Shown here in pieces: positions 13,958-22,853 of a DNA stretch of 47,294 bases; position 1 is the first letter of the stretch; each line of letters opens with the position of its first letter. The notes beneath the pieces were generated by a model, which ran no database searches, was not told the DNA's origin, and was given only the letters and a program-made list of their open reading frames with translations. This DNA comes from Actinomycetes bacterium (GTDB taxonomy: Bacteria > Actinomycetota > Acidimicrobiia > Acidimicrobiales > Poriferisodalaceae): assembly GCA_024228575.1 (NCBI GenBank), contig JAAETH010000122.1:1-47294 (forward strand), in the 5' to 3' direction. The translations under genes were made by a program, and so were the position numbers.

Positions 13958-14704
13958 TCAGCCGAGTTCGTGATACCGGTAGGAGTGGACGGCCGAGAAT
14001 CCGAGTCGCTCGTAGATCCGCACGGCGGGGTTTGAGGGAACCACGTTCAGCACGAATGGTGCGGGCATGATCGTCATCAGGTGGGCGACCAGTCGTGTTG
14101 CCATTCCCCTCCCTCGCAGCGAAGGGTCGGTCGCAATCGCGCACAGATAGGAACCGAGCTCGGTCTCCAGCCCGAGACCAACACACGATGGCCGGTCGAT
14201 GGGACCGACGCTCGCGGCCTTCACCCCACCGAGGCCAGCCATGAATCCGGCACTGATCTGAGGTGCAACCGATGCTCCCGATACGTCGTGCCAACGGTTG
14301 TGCCAGGGAGCATCGACCCGATCGGCGACGTCGACAGCCGGGTCGAATCGGTCGAGGGCCTGTCGAGCGACCATGACCAGTGTCGAGTCGATTCCACCGA
14401 TGCCCATCTCGGTGAGCCACCGACGCTCGGCATCGTGGAGTAGGTGGTCGCTCAGCTGGAACCGGGCGATCTGTCCGCGGGACCGCGCCTCATCGGCAAC
14501 CCAGTCGACCGCGTCGACGATGGGCATTCGAGCTGTCGCTACCGGTGTGGCCGAATTGGCTCGTCGCGTGAACCCGTGGGCCGATCGAAACAGCCATCCA
14601 TCGCGCTCGACGGAGTCTTCGGGACGCCAGGCCAGCGCGCCGATCTCGTCGGCACGAAACAAATCGTGAAAGACTCGCGGCGACTGGTGGGGATGGGACG
14701 TCAC
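13958..14704 (-). CDS. GNAT-family N-acetyltransferase
   Basis: 248 residues, GTG start. The C-terminal half has the GNAT acetyl-CoA-binding signature (AIATDPSLRGRGMATRLVAH) and the terminal NPAVRIYERLGFSAVHSYR strand. The N-terminal 110 residues form a degenerate first GNAT-like half, as in tandem two-domain members. The acceptor substrate is unknown. It diverges from the HhH membrane protein gene with 35 bases between the starts. Confidence 0.85.
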   Translation of the reverse strand: MTSHPHQSPRVFHDLFRADEIGALAWRPEDSVERDGWLFRSAHGFTRRANSATPVATARMPIVDAVDWVADEARSRGQIARFQLSDHLLHDAERRWLTEMGIGGIDSTLVMVARQALDRFDPAVDVADRVDAPWHNRWHDVSGASVAPQISAGFMAGLGGVKAASVGPIDRPSCVGLGLETELGSYLCAIATDPSLRGRGMATRLVAHLMTIMPAPFVLNVVPSNPAVRIYERLGFSAVHSYRYHELG

Positions 14705-14739
14705 CCATCCAGATTGCCACGGTCTGAGGAGAATGAGCG

Positions 14740-15489
14740 ATGGGCTACGTGGTTGGAGAGATCCTCGTCTACATACTGATCGCAGCCCTCATCGGGCTAC
14801 TGATCGGCTGGCTGTTGTGGTATCGCAAGTGGCATGAGGGCAACAACGAAACGGCCGATACCTCCACCTCACTGGCGACGAGGACTACCGAGCGACCGAT
14901 CAGCGCTCTCGGATCGGTCGACGGCCAGATCACCGACCTGAAGGATGAGCTCGAGGCAGCGAAGTCGGCTGCTGCGTCTGCGATAGAGGAGATGTGCAAA
15001 GAGCGCGACCGGGCCGCCGCGCTCTCGGCCCAGCTCGCGGACCTCGAGGGTCAACTCGCCACGGTTCGTAGCGAGTTGACGCCCGCTGTGCTGGCTCCTT
15101 CGGTCCGGTTCGACTCGGCAGCGGTACCCAGCGCAGAAGCCGACCTAGCGGTCGAATCCGAGCCCGAGCCAGAACAGGAATCAGATTCCGACGCGGTCGC
15201 AGCGGCTGTTGCAGCAGGCACCGCATCGTTCCTCGACCCAGAGCCCGTCGAAGAGCTTCGGGCCAGCCCCGATGAGCTGCAACAAATCAAGGGAGTTGGC
15301 CCCTACCTCGAGGCCTTGTTGAACCGCAACGGCATCTACACATTCCGCCAGATCGCCGCCTTGACGCCCCAGGGTGTGGCCGATCTCGACTCGCGGCTCG
15401 AGTCGTTCAAGGGGCGTATCGGACGAGACAACTGGCTACCGCAAGCGACCGAACTCGATGAAACAAACCGCGGCACTTCGACTCGATGA
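14740..15489 (+). CDS. Membrane protein with coiled coil and C-terminal helix-hairpin-helix
   Basis: 249 residues, ATG after GAGGAG. One transmembrane helix (5-27), a coiled coil (about 60-112), an acidic Glu/Pro/Ser stretch (130-150), and a C-terminal helix-hairpin-helix domain (about 178-235; DELQQIKGVGPYLEALL, then TFRQIAALTPQGVADL). This C-terminus matches the flap-endonuclease-like HhH domain found on many uncharacterised bacterial proteins; no nuclease residues are evident. A membrane-tethered DNA- or protein-binding role is possible but unproven. Confidence 0.75.
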   Translation: MGYVVGEILVYILIAALIGLLIGWLLWYRKWHEGNNETADTSTSLATRTTERPISALGSVDGQITDLKDELEAAKSAAASAIEEMCKERDRAAALSAQLADLEGQLATVRSELTPAVLAPSVRFDSAAVPSAEADLAVESEPEPEQESDSDAVAAAVAAGTASFLDPEPVEELRASPDELQQIKGVGPYLEALLNRNGIYTFRQIAALTPQGVADLDSRLESFKGRIGRDNWLPQATELDETNRGTSTR

Positions 15490-15648
15490 ACGTCAGGCTT
15501 CGGTGCAGTCGATTTCGAACACCGTTTCCTGGGCACCGACATGTGGATTCCAGTCGGACGACTCTCCTGTCAGGGATCGAGGGCAGCCATCTGGTGCCTT
15601 GCGGGAGCACCATCGGTGTACTCGTTGCCCATGTGCCAGCATGGAGCG

Positions 15649-16158
15649 ATGGATACGGTCGAAATCCGTGCTGCGACCCTGAACGACGTCGAGGCTGTTG
15701 AGGAATACCACCATCGTTGCTTCACGAAGACCTACTCCTCCCAGCTGCTCGCTGGCGAGTTTGAAGCCCCTGACCGGGAAGGCACAAGGCAACAACTCCT
15801 CGACTGGTTCCGTCCCGAATCGGCAGTCGAGACACGGGTGGCCGTGGTCGATGGAGTACCGGTCGGCCACTTCACCATCTGCGGCCATCGGCTCGTCCAT
15901 CTGTTCATCGAGCCGGATCATCAGGGAAGTGGTCTCGGCCGATACCTGCTCGCTCGGGGCGAGGCGATGATTGTGAGCGACGGGCATACCGATCTCGAGC
16001 TACACGCAAGAGTCGAGAACAGGGCCGCTATCGCCTTCTACGAAAGGGCGGGTTGGACCGTGACCGGCCGTCGGGTTCACACCGTCGAACACGGCATCAG
16101 CTACGACGAGCACATCCTTGTCAAGCGCTACCAGGGAATGGGAAAGGCGACGACCTAG
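15649..16158 (+). CDS. GNAT-family N-acetyltransferase
   Basis: 169 residues from the ATG at 15649 (with GGAG 6 bases upstream). An earlier in-frame ATG at 15541 would add an implausible Cys/Gly-rich leader. It has the N-terminal VEIRAATLNDVEAVEEYH, the acetyl-CoA signature LFIEPDHQGSGLGRYLL and VENRAAIAFYERAGWTVTG near the end. The pattern resembles RimI/PhnO-like enzymes acting on small molecules or protein N-termini. The substrate is not inferable. Confidence 0.85.
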   Translation: MDTVEIRAATLNDVEAVEEYHHRCFTKTYSSQLLAGEFEAPDREGTRQQLLDWFRPESAVETRVAVVDGVPVGHFTICGHRLVHLFIEPDHQGSGLGRYLLARGEAMIVSDGHTDLELHARVENRAAIAFYERAGWTVTGRRVHTVEHGISYDEHILVKRYQGMGKATT

Positions 16159-16258
16159 ATGTCGGTCTGGCCGCTACCACCCCAATCGCTGGCAAACAGC
16201 ATCCTCGTACGGTTGAGCGGTCGACCACCAAGGCGCAACTCACCCTTGTACACAGGCA

Positions 16259-16825
16259 TCAGATGCGTTCGTAGGCCCAGCCGCTGGGACGGTCACCGTC
16301 GTAGGGCATGGTGCCGTGGAAGACGCGGGAATCGCCGTCGAACACAAGCGGCAAGAAGTGGCGGTCGCCTTCCCACATGGGAAGCTCGGCCGACGCCCTG
16401 ACCAACTCGTCGGGCGAACAGGCGTCGAGCAGGCGCGAAAGGTCGATCCACTCGAGCGTGCCTTCATGGTTCGCCTCGGGAATGTCGCCGGTCCACGAGT
16501 CGACGAGGAACACGAACCCGAGCCATTGCTCGCGTTTGGGACCGAAGTTGGTCCAGGTAATGGTTCCTCGAAGCTCGATCACACCGAGCTCGACGGACGC
16601 CTCCTCGAGCAACTCTCGCCTGAGGCTTTCGACCACACCCTCGTCGGGATCGACCTTGCCACCCAGACCGTTGACCTTGCCGAAGTGGTCGTCGTCGGGA
16701 CGTGCGTCGCGCCGGATCATCAACACGCGGTCTCGGTCGCTGTCGAGCAGATAGGCCAGCGTCCCGACTATGGGTCTGAACCGGGCGGTCAGGCTGCTGA
16801 GCTTTCGAGGATGTGTATGCCACAT
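16259..16825 (-). CDS. Nudix hydrolase (MutT-like)
   Basis: 188 residues from the ATG at 16825, which lies 37 bases inside the end of the thiolase gene; no other ATG, GTG or TTG precedes the conserved RPIVGTLAYLL, so this start is the best available. The Nudix box runs from GLGGKVDPDEG to RRELLEEASVE with all acidic residues present. The family cleaves nucleoside diphosphates linked to another group, often damaged nucleotides such as 8-oxo-dGTP. The overlap suggests co-transcription with the thiolase and DUF35 genes. Confidence 0.85.
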   Translation of the reverse strand: MWHTHPRKLSSLTARFRPIVGTLAYLLDSDRDRVLMIRRDARPDDDHFGKVNGLGGKVDPDEGVVESLRRELLEEASVELGVIELRGTITWTNFGPKREQWLGFVFLVDSWTGDIPEANHEGTLEWIDLSRLLDACSPDELVRASAELPMWEGDRHFLPLVFDGDSRVFHGTMPYDGDRPSGWAYERI

Positions 16826-17985
16826 GCCGAGCCGAGGCCGATGACATGAGCCAGAGCCACCCTGGCGCCCTCGATCTGGCGATCGCCTGCCTCACCCCGG
16901 AGGTGGTGGCAGACCTCCCAGATGTTGGCGATGCCGGTCGCCGAGATCGGGTGGCCCTTGCTCTGAAGGCCGCCTGAAACGTTGACCGGCTTGGAGCCGT
17001 CGCGCCAGGGAGCACCCGACTCGAAGAAGTCGACCGCGCCGCCCTCCTCGCACAGACCGAGGTTGTCGTAGTGCACCAACTCTGCGGTGGCGAAGCAGTC
17101 GTGCAGCTCGACGAGATCGAGGTCGTCGGGACCAACACCGGCCTGCTCGTAGGCCTGGGCTGCAGCACTCTTGGTGAGCGTGTTCACATCGGGAAGGACC
17201 TGGCATCGCTCGGTGTACGGATCGGACGTGAGCACCGACGCGCTGACCTTGATGGCGCGGCGCTGCTGCTCGAGCGACAGGGTCTTGAGCTTCGCGTCGG
17301 AAACGACTACGGCGGCCGCGCCACCATCGCAGTTGGCCGAACACATGGGCCGCGTGTTCGGGTACGCGATCATGATGTCGCCCATTATCTGCTCGAGCGA
17401 CATCTCCTTGCTGTAGGCCGCCAAGGGATTGAGCGTCGAGTGTTTGTGGTTCTTGACGCTGATACGGGCGAAGGTCTCGAAGCTGACGTCGCCGTACTTG
17501 TGGCCGTACTCCATGCCGACCTGGGCGAAGGTGCCAGGCATGTTGGCTGTGCCGATGCGACCATCGGTCGGTGCCACAGCACCGAAGCGACCTTCTGGCT
17601 GCCACTCGTCGACGTCGCTCTGGGCGACGGCACCGAGGAGGCCGGCACCGGCCAGCTTCTCGACTCCCACCGCCAGACCCATGTCGCACTCGCCGGCCCT
17701 GATCGCCATGATTGCGGTGCGCAAGGCCGTCGCGCCGGTCGCGCAGGCGTTGGTCACGTTGAACACGGGGATGCCGGTCTGGCCGATCTGTTTCTGGAGT
17801 TGCTGGCCGAAACCGCCGCCACCCCTGAGGTTCCCGGCAGCGAGGATGCCCATGTCGGCCATCGTCACCCCGCCGTCGGCCATGGCGGCCATCGCTGCTT
17901 CGGCACCCAGATCGACAACGTCCTTGTCGAAGTGTTTGCCGAACTTGGTCATATTGATCCCGAGGATCCAGACGTCTTCAACCAT
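16789..17985 (-). CDS. Thiolase-family acyl-CoA acetyltransferase (SCPx-like)
   Basis: 398 residues; the ATG at 17985 follows GAGGGGA. Active-site Cys81 lies in VTNACATGATALR, the thiolase His in LVELHDCFATAEL, and the C-terminal GGLQSKGHPISATG motif is intact although its usual second Cys region is written GSACGIH. The sequence is of the SCPx/lipid-transfer type rather than a classic acetoacetyl-CoA thiolase. These enzymes work with an OB-fold zinc-ribbon partner, which is exactly the next gene upstream (10-base gap). Expected role: thiolytic or retro-aldol-type cleavage in side-chain or fatty acid breakdown. Confidence 0.88.
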   Translation of the reverse strand: MVEDVWILGINMTKFGKHFDKDVVDLGAEAAMAAMADGGVTMADMGILAAGNLRGGGGFGQQLQKQIGQTGIPVFNVTNACATGATALRTAIMAIRAGECDMGLAVGVEKLAGAGLLGAVAQSDVDEWQPEGRFGAVAPTDGRIGTANMPGTFAQVGMEYGHKYGDVSFETFARISVKNHKHSTLNPLAAYSKEMSLEQIMGDIMIAYPNTRPMCSANCDGGAAAVVVSDAKLKTLSLEQQRRAIKVSASVLTSDPYTERCQVLPDVNTLTKSAAAQAYEQAGVGPDDLDLVELHDCFATAELVHYDNLGLCEEGGAVDFFESGAPWRDGSKPVNVSGGLQSKGHPISATGIANIWEVCHHLRGEAGDRQIEGARVALAHVIGLGSACGIHILESSAA

Positions 17986-17996
17986 GGTTGTTCCCC

Positions 17997-18407
17997 TCAG
18001 TTTCCGACGGGTTCGAAACCGAACCCGATCGCTTCGACACCACCCTTGGTGCCCATCGAATATGTACACAGCCGGACCTTCATGCCCAGCTTGATGTGAT
18101 CGTCGTCGGGTGTGACGTTCAGCAGGTTCGCCCTGACGCTGGTGCCGTCGCAGTCGATGATCGACGACACAAACGGCACCTCGACGCCCGGAGGCGCCAT
18201 CGAGACGATGGTGAACGAGGCGACCTCACCCGTCGTTGCAACCCCGACCTTTTGGAAGTCGGTGGCGAAACAGCCCGCACACGCATTGCGTCTGTCGAAG
18301 TACCGGGCCCCACAGTTGGTGCACTCGTTGGCCACCAGGTGAACAGGGTCGTCGAGAACCAGGTAGTCGACAAGTGGTATCTGAGCCGATGTGGCGGTAT
18401 CTGTCAT
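17997..18407 (-). CDS. DUF35 OB-fold protein with zinc ribbon (thiolase partner)
   Basis: 136 residues; the ATG at 18407 follows GAGGAG. A rubredoxin-like zinc ribbon comes first (ANECTNCGARYFDRRNACAG, two CxxC pairs, about 28-45) and an OB-fold follows (SFTIVSMAPPGVEVPF, then DGTSVRANLLNV). DUF35 proteins form complexes with thiolase or hydratase partners, for example ChsH2 and Ltp2 in actinobacterial steroid degradation. Pairing with the thiolase 11 bases downstream supports that role here. Confidence 0.88.
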   Translation of the reverse strand: MTDTATSAQIPLVDYLVLDDPVHLVANECTNCGARYFDRRNACAGCFATDFQKVGVATTGEVASFTIVSMAPPGVEVPFVSSIIDCDGTSVRANLLNVTPDDDHIKLGMKVRLCTYSMGTKGGVEAIGFGFEPVGN

Positions 18408-18552
18408 CGAATCTCCTCGCGCCTTCGTCCCGCCAATCGTGTCAGACCACCACCCCTCCACGTCAATCGAAGGCTCCCGTCGGTCGCACGGTTGGGTCGA
18501 GAGACCTTTCGACGGCTACGGTGACGGTCGAGGCGAAGGGGGCTCCGGGGGC

Positions 18553-19503
18553 GTGAGGCAGCTGCTGTTGAGAAAGCTGGTAGAGCTGATCGTCGTCCTG
18601 TTCGTCGTCACGCTCGTCAGCTTCCTGCTGCTGTCGCTCGTGCCTGGCGGAAACCCGGCTGTTCGTATGCTCGGCGACCAGGCAACACCAGAGGCGGTGG
18701 CCGAACTCAGGGCCGAGCTCGGGCTCGACGACCCATTGCCCACCCGCTACCTGCGCTGGCTCGGCGATGTCCTTCGTGGCGACCTCGGCCGTTCCATCGA
18801 CCTCAACCAGGACGTCGCCGACGTCTTGAGGGAAAAGGTCCCCATCACCATCGAACTGGCGGCGCTGTCGATCGGAATAGGTGTCCTGTTCGCCGTACCG
18901 CTGGGCATCGTCAGCGCTTGGAAGGCAGGCACGAGGCTGGACAAGGTGATCACGTCGACCAGCTTCGCAGTCCTTTCGCTGCCCAGCTTCCTCATCGCCA
19001 TCGTCTTGTTGATCCTCTTCGCCGTGAGATGGAAGATCCTTCCGGCCACGCCGGCGTGGGTGCCGATCACCGAAGCACCCCTCACCAACCTGAAGAACCT
19101 CATCCTGCCGGTCTCGGCGATGGCCATCGGCGAGATAGCGGTGCTGACGCGAGTACTTCGCTCGGACATGATCGAGGTCCTCCAGAGCAACTTCATCGAG
19201 GCGGCCAGGGCCAAGGGCATGTCGAACCGCTACATACTCACCCGCCACGCACTGCCCGCATCGCTCACGTCGATGCTGACCCTCATCGGCCTACAGATCG
19301 CCGGAGCGTTGACCGGAGCCGTCATCATCGAGCAGATCTTCGGCCTGCCGGGGCTGGGCCGCACACTCTTGTTGGCGATCTCGCGACGCGACCTCGTACT
19401 CGTTCAGGGGATGGTCCTCATCGTCGCCGCGTCGTACGTGATCGTGAACTCGCTGGTCGACCTCACCTACCGAATGACCGATCCGCGGTTGCGACATGGC
19501 TGA
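18553..19503 (+). CDS. ABC transporter permease, DppB/OppB type
   Basis: 316 residues from a GTG at 18553, chosen because the next residues (RQLLLRKLVELIVVLFVVTL) are the usual N-terminal helix; the upstream in-frame extension is polar and not conserved-looking. Six membrane helices, a periplasmic loop with GLDDPLPTRYLRWL, and the EAA loop region (FIEAARAKGMSNRYILTRHA) that docks the ATPase. It overlaps the next gene by 8 bases. Role: one half of the channel of a peptide, nickel or related solute importer. Confidence 0.9.
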   Translation: MRQLLLRKLVELIVVLFVVTLVSFLLLSLVPGGNPAVRMLGDQATPEAVAELRAELGLDDPLPTRYLRWLGDVLRGDLGRSIDLNQDVADVLREKVPITIELAALSIGIGVLFAVPLGIVSAWKAGTRLDKVITSTSFAVLSLPSFLIAIVLLILFAVRWKILPATPAWVPITEAPLTNLKNLILPVSAMAIGEIAVLTRVLRSDMIEVLQSNFIEAARAKGMSNRYILTRHALPASLTSMLTLIGLQIAGALTGAVIIEQIFGLPGLGRTLLLAISRRDLVLVQGMVLIVAASYVIVNSLVDLTYRMTDPRLRHG

Positions 19504-20386
19504 GACCGTCGCTCGAACCGTGCCTGACGTCGATGTCGACGAGTCACGAGATGTTGCCAACGCCGGCAACGGGTTTGGCTTGATGTTCTGGTTCGGCCTC
19601 TGCTGGTTCATCATTGTCGTCGTGCTCGCCGTCATCGGCGACTTCCTCCCGCTGAAGGACCCGAACCGAATCAACCCCGCCGACAAATACCTTCCGGTGC
19701 TGTCAGAGGGTCATCTGTTGGGAACAGACCAACTCGGCCGCGACATGTTGGCCCGCATCGTCGACGGCGCCCAGGTCTCGATGTTCATAAGTTTCGTCAC
19801 GGTGGTGGTGGGTATCTCGATAGGAGGGATCATCGGCACCGTGGTCGGCTATCTCGGCGGCTGGGTCGAGACCGTCACGATGGCGCTGGTCAATGTGATG
19901 TTGTCGTTCCCCGCCCTGTTGGTGCTACTCGGGGTCATCGCGATGGCAGGCCAGAGCCTGAAGATCATCGTCATCGTCTTCGCAATCCTCGCCATCCCTG
20001 CCTACATCCGCTTCGCTCGCGCGTCGGCGATAACCCTCAAGGAACAAGAGTGGGTCGCCGCCAGCGAGATGATGGGTGCCAAACGGACGCGCATAATCTT
20101 TCGTGGGCTGATTCCGAACGTGATGATCACACTGATCACGTTCGGACTGCTGGCGCTCGGGGGTGTCATCGTCGCCGAGGGGGTCATAGCGTTTCTGGGG
20201 GTTGGTGTCCCCAAGCCCCAGGCCACCTGGGGCTCGATGATCTCGGACGGAAACCAGGCGTTCGCCGACGACATCATCCACATCGCTTTGGTACCCGCCG
20301 CTGTGATGTTCCTGACGATTCTTTCGCTGAACCTCGTCGGTGATGGGCTGCGCCGCAGGTTGCAGGTACGCGAATCAATGATCTGA
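19496..20386 (+). CDS. ABC transporter permease, DppC/OppC type
   Basis: 296 residues. A helix near 27-50, then the DppC-type LGTDQLGRDMLARIV motif, five further helices and the EAA loop (EWVAASEMMGAKRTRIIFRG). It partners the DppB-type permease upstream (8-base overlap) and the binding protein that starts 31 bases downstream. The usual two ATPase genes (DppD and DppF) do not follow. Confidence 0.9.
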   Translation: MAETVARTVPDVDVDESRDVANAGNGFGLMFWFGLCWFIIVVVLAVIGDFLPLKDPNRINPADKYLPVLSEGHLLGTDQLGRDMLARIVDGAQVSMFISFVTVVVGISIGGIIGTVVGYLGGWVETVTMALVNVMLSFPALLVLLGVIAMAGQSLKIIVIVFAILAIPAYIRFARASAITLKEQEWVAASEMMGAKRTRIIFRGLIPNVMITLITFGLLALGGVIVAEGVIAFLGVGVPKPQATWGSMISDGNQAFADDIIHIALVPAAVMFLTILSLNLVGDGLRRRLQVRESMI

Positions 20387-20417
20387 GCGGTCAAGGACCG
20401 CCAGGAGGGAGAATATT

Positions 20418-22784
20418 GTGAAACGGTCGATGCGAATCCTCGCACTACTTCTGGCTCTCGCCATGATCGCAGCCGCCTGCTCGTCGGGCGACAGCGACGA
20501 CGACTCCGGAGGCGACGACGACTCAGAAGGAACCACACAAACAACTGCTGGAGACATCTCCACGGCGACCACGGCTGCGGCGCCAGACGAGACCGGTCTC
20601 GAGATAACCCGGGGCGGCGAGATAAGCATCGGCCTCGTGTCGGAGAGCACGGGCTGGTATCCGCCGAGCGCCGAGACGGCATTCTCGGCGGGTTTCCTCG
20701 TGATGGACGCGTTGTACGACCGCTGGTACGACCAGTCCGGTAGCGGCGACCTGATCCCCATGGTCGCCGCGGAGCGGGCCACACCGAACGAAGACGCTTC
20801 GGAGTGGACCATGAAGATCCGCCCTGGCATCTTGTTCCACGACGGCACCGAGGTGAACGCGGCCGCAGCGGTCGACATGATCGCCCAGTGGCACGAGGGC
20901 CCGTTCGGTTCCTCGTCGACCATCGCCAGCGCCGAAGCGATCGACGAGTTCACCGTCCACTATGTCCTCAAGGATCCGAACCCCGCCTTCGAGGAGGTCA
21001 TGGCTGGGATCTCGGCCGGCGCCGTCTTCTCACCAACGGCGGGTCGGGGCTTCGGCCCCGAGGACTCCGTTGAGAACCCTGTGGGCACCGGCCCGTTCAT
21101 GTTCGAATCGTGGACCCGCGACTCCGAGGTCGTTCTCACGCGCAATCCCAACTACTGGCGCAGTGCTCCCGACGGTGGAACACTCCCCTATCTCGACCGG
21201 ATTCGCTTCCGTGTGCTTCCCGACAGCGTCGCCCGCAATGCGAGCCTCGAAGCCGGCGATCTCGACATCACGACCCAGGGCGGTCCCGACGGAGGTCAGG
21301 ACCTGATCGATCAGGGATTTGTTCCGTACGAGTTCATCGGCAACGGTGCCGGGTTGAACGTCCTCAACACAGCGGTGCCCCCCTTCGACGATGTGAGGAT
21401 CCGACGGGCGACCGCCCACGCTCTCGACCCCGATCAAGCCAGCGCACTGCGTCCGCCGAACCTCTCGGGTGTGGCCGAGTTCCGCACCCAGTACTTCAGC
21501 TCTACCAGCAAGTGGTACGACGAGGTTGCGGGTGAACCGTACGCCCGTTTCGACCTGGCCGAAGCCCAGCGTCTCTACGAGGAATACACAAACGATGTGG
21601 CACGCAGCGACGGAAAGGCTGCCGGCGAGCCAATCAGCTTCATCTACGACTGCAACACCGACCCGATCAACTCCGACACAGCCCTGTTGTACCAACAGCA
21701 GTGGCAAGACATCGGATTCGAGGTCGAGCTCCGATTCTCCGAGCAGGCGAGCTTCGTCAATCAGGTCCTCGGCACCAGCAGCGATCCGCTCTTCCAGGGC
21801 GACTTCCAAGCCGCCTGCTGGGCCGACGGCAACGACCAGGACCCGCTGCAGCTCTTCCGCACCCGGTACGTCGACGGTCAGGTCCTCAACTGGACCAACT
21901 TCGCTGGTCCAGAGCTCGACGCCCAGATCGACATCCTGCGGACCAGCCTCGACTTCGAAAGCCGCAAGGCGGCCGCGTCCGAGATCACAAGGATCACCGC
22001 GGAACAGATGCCCGTCTATTGGTGGGCCTCTGGGTCGACACTCGTGATGACACAACCCAACATTCGGGGCGTCGAGACCTACACCTACCCAGATGGTGAA
22101 GTCGGCGAACGGCGAGGTTTGGGTCGTGTCTGGTGGCACGAGGTGTGGTTGGACGGCGCCGAACCACTCGACGACATCGCCACCGACTTCATCGATGCTC
22201 CCGAGCCCCCGGCGACGACCACTACCACAACGACAGAGGCTCCGGCCGAACCGGTGGCCGGCGGTCCGAATCCCGATGTGCAAGCAGCCATGCCCGATCC
22301 TCCGGGAATCCTTACGGTCGCCAGCACAGATCAGCCGCTCGGCGTCCTGTGTCCGGGCATCACAACACTCGAGGGCATCGAGGCGATCAGTGCCACGACC
22401 CAGAACTACGCGGGTGATCCTCAGCTCGGTCCAAGGGCTGCAGTGACCATCTACGAGCTGGGCGAGGGCGACGCCGACATCATCCTCGGACGCTACGACC
22501 AGGCGTTGAACGAGTGCACCGAGTACAGCGCCGAGCTGGCCGACGGCACGGCACTCGAGCTGGGGTACGCAGCACGCGACCTGGGCAGCTTTGGACCAGA
22601 GTCGTATACCTACGGCCTTGCCGGCACCGCCGGCGGCTTCCCGATCGACACCGACATCGTGCTCATCAGGTCGGGCAACAACCTGGCATTGGTAACGGCG
22701 TTGCACATCCTGAGCCCCGCCGACGGGTCGGTGGTGACACCACTGGCCGAAAGTGCCGCCGAGATCCTCGCCGGACTGGGCTGA
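20418..22784 (+). CDS. Family 5 solute-binding lipoprotein with an added C-terminal sensor-like domain
   Basis: 788 residues, GTG after AGGAGGG. Lipoprotein signal with Cys21 (MIAAACSSG) and an acidic Ser/Asp linker, then a full family 5 (peptide/nickel-type) binding domain (about 50-590): LVMDALYDRWYDQ, MKIRPGILFHDGTEVNAAA, GTGPFMFESW. After a Thr-rich linker near 594-606 comes an extra domain of about 175 residues absent from ordinary family members (usually 500-600 residues). It has two cysteines (GVLCPG and LNECTEY) and VVLIRSGNNLALVTAL-like strands, resembling the extracellular sensor fold of PknH/LppH-type mycobacterial proteins. That resemblance is my inference. It partners the two permeases upstream. 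Confidence 0.85.
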   Translation: MKRSMRILALLLALAMIAAACSSGDSDDDSGGDDDSEGTTQTTAGDISTATTAAAPDETGLEITRGGEISIGLVSESTGWYPPSAETAFSAGFLVMDALYDRWYDQSGSGDLIPMVAAERATPNEDASEWTMKIRPGILFHDGTEVNAAAAVDMIAQWHEGPFGSSSTIASAEAIDEFTVHYVLKDPNPAFEEVMAGISAGAVFSPTAGRGFGPEDSVENPVGTGPFMFESWTRDSEVVLTRNPNYWRSAPDGGTLPYLDRIRFRVLPDSVARNASLEAGDLDITTQGGPDGGQDLIDQGFVPYEFIGNGAGLNVLNTAVPPFDDVRIRRATAHALDPDQASALRPPNLSGVAEFRTQYFSSTSKWYDEVAGEPYARFDLAEAQRLYEEYTNDVARSDGKAAGEPISFIYDCNTDPINSDTALLYQQQWQDIGFEVELRFSEQASFVNQVLGTSSDPLFQGDFQAACWADGNDQDPLQLFRTRYVDGQVLNWTNFAGPELDAQIDILRTSLDFESRKAAASEITRITAEQMPVYWWASGSTLVMTQPNIRGVETYTYPDGEVGERRGLGRVWWHEVWLDGAEPLDDIATDFIDAPEPPATTTTTTTEAPAEPVAGGPNPDVQAAMPDPPGILTVASTDQPLGVLCPGITTLEGIEAISATTQNYAGDPQLGPRAAVTIYELGEGDADIILGRYDQALNECTEYSAELADGTALELGYAARDLGSFGPESYTYGLAGTAGGFPIDTDIVLIRSGNNLALVTALHILSPADGSVVTPLAESAAEILAGLG

Positions 22785-22796
22785 CACCACCCGCGA

Positions 22797-22834
22797 CTGC
22801 GTCGGTACCTGGTGGTCGCCAGGTGCCGACGCAG
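22797..22834. terminator. Strong bidirectional terminator hairpin
   Basis: CTGCGTCGGTACCTGG (22797-22812), loop TGGTCG, CCAGGTGCCGACGCAG (22819-22834): 16 pairs with a single G-U/A-C position. It lies between the convergent binding-protein gene (ends 22784) and aminotransferase gene (ends 22854) and can end both transcripts. Confidence 0.75.
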
Positions 22835-22853
22835 TGGGTGTTCGCAGCTGTGC

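Noticed and set aside
15493-15642. A possible 49-residue minus-strand protein ending in QETVFEIDCTEA.
   Set aside because: It sits in the gap before the second GNAT gene and has a few plausible codons, but mixed third-position bias, no ribosome site and no recognised family. I could not support it.
18391-18552. An upstream in-frame extension of the DppB-type permease (ATG... from 18391).
   Set aside because: It would add 54 polar residues before the normal first helix and overlap the promoter region of the divergent DUF35 gene.
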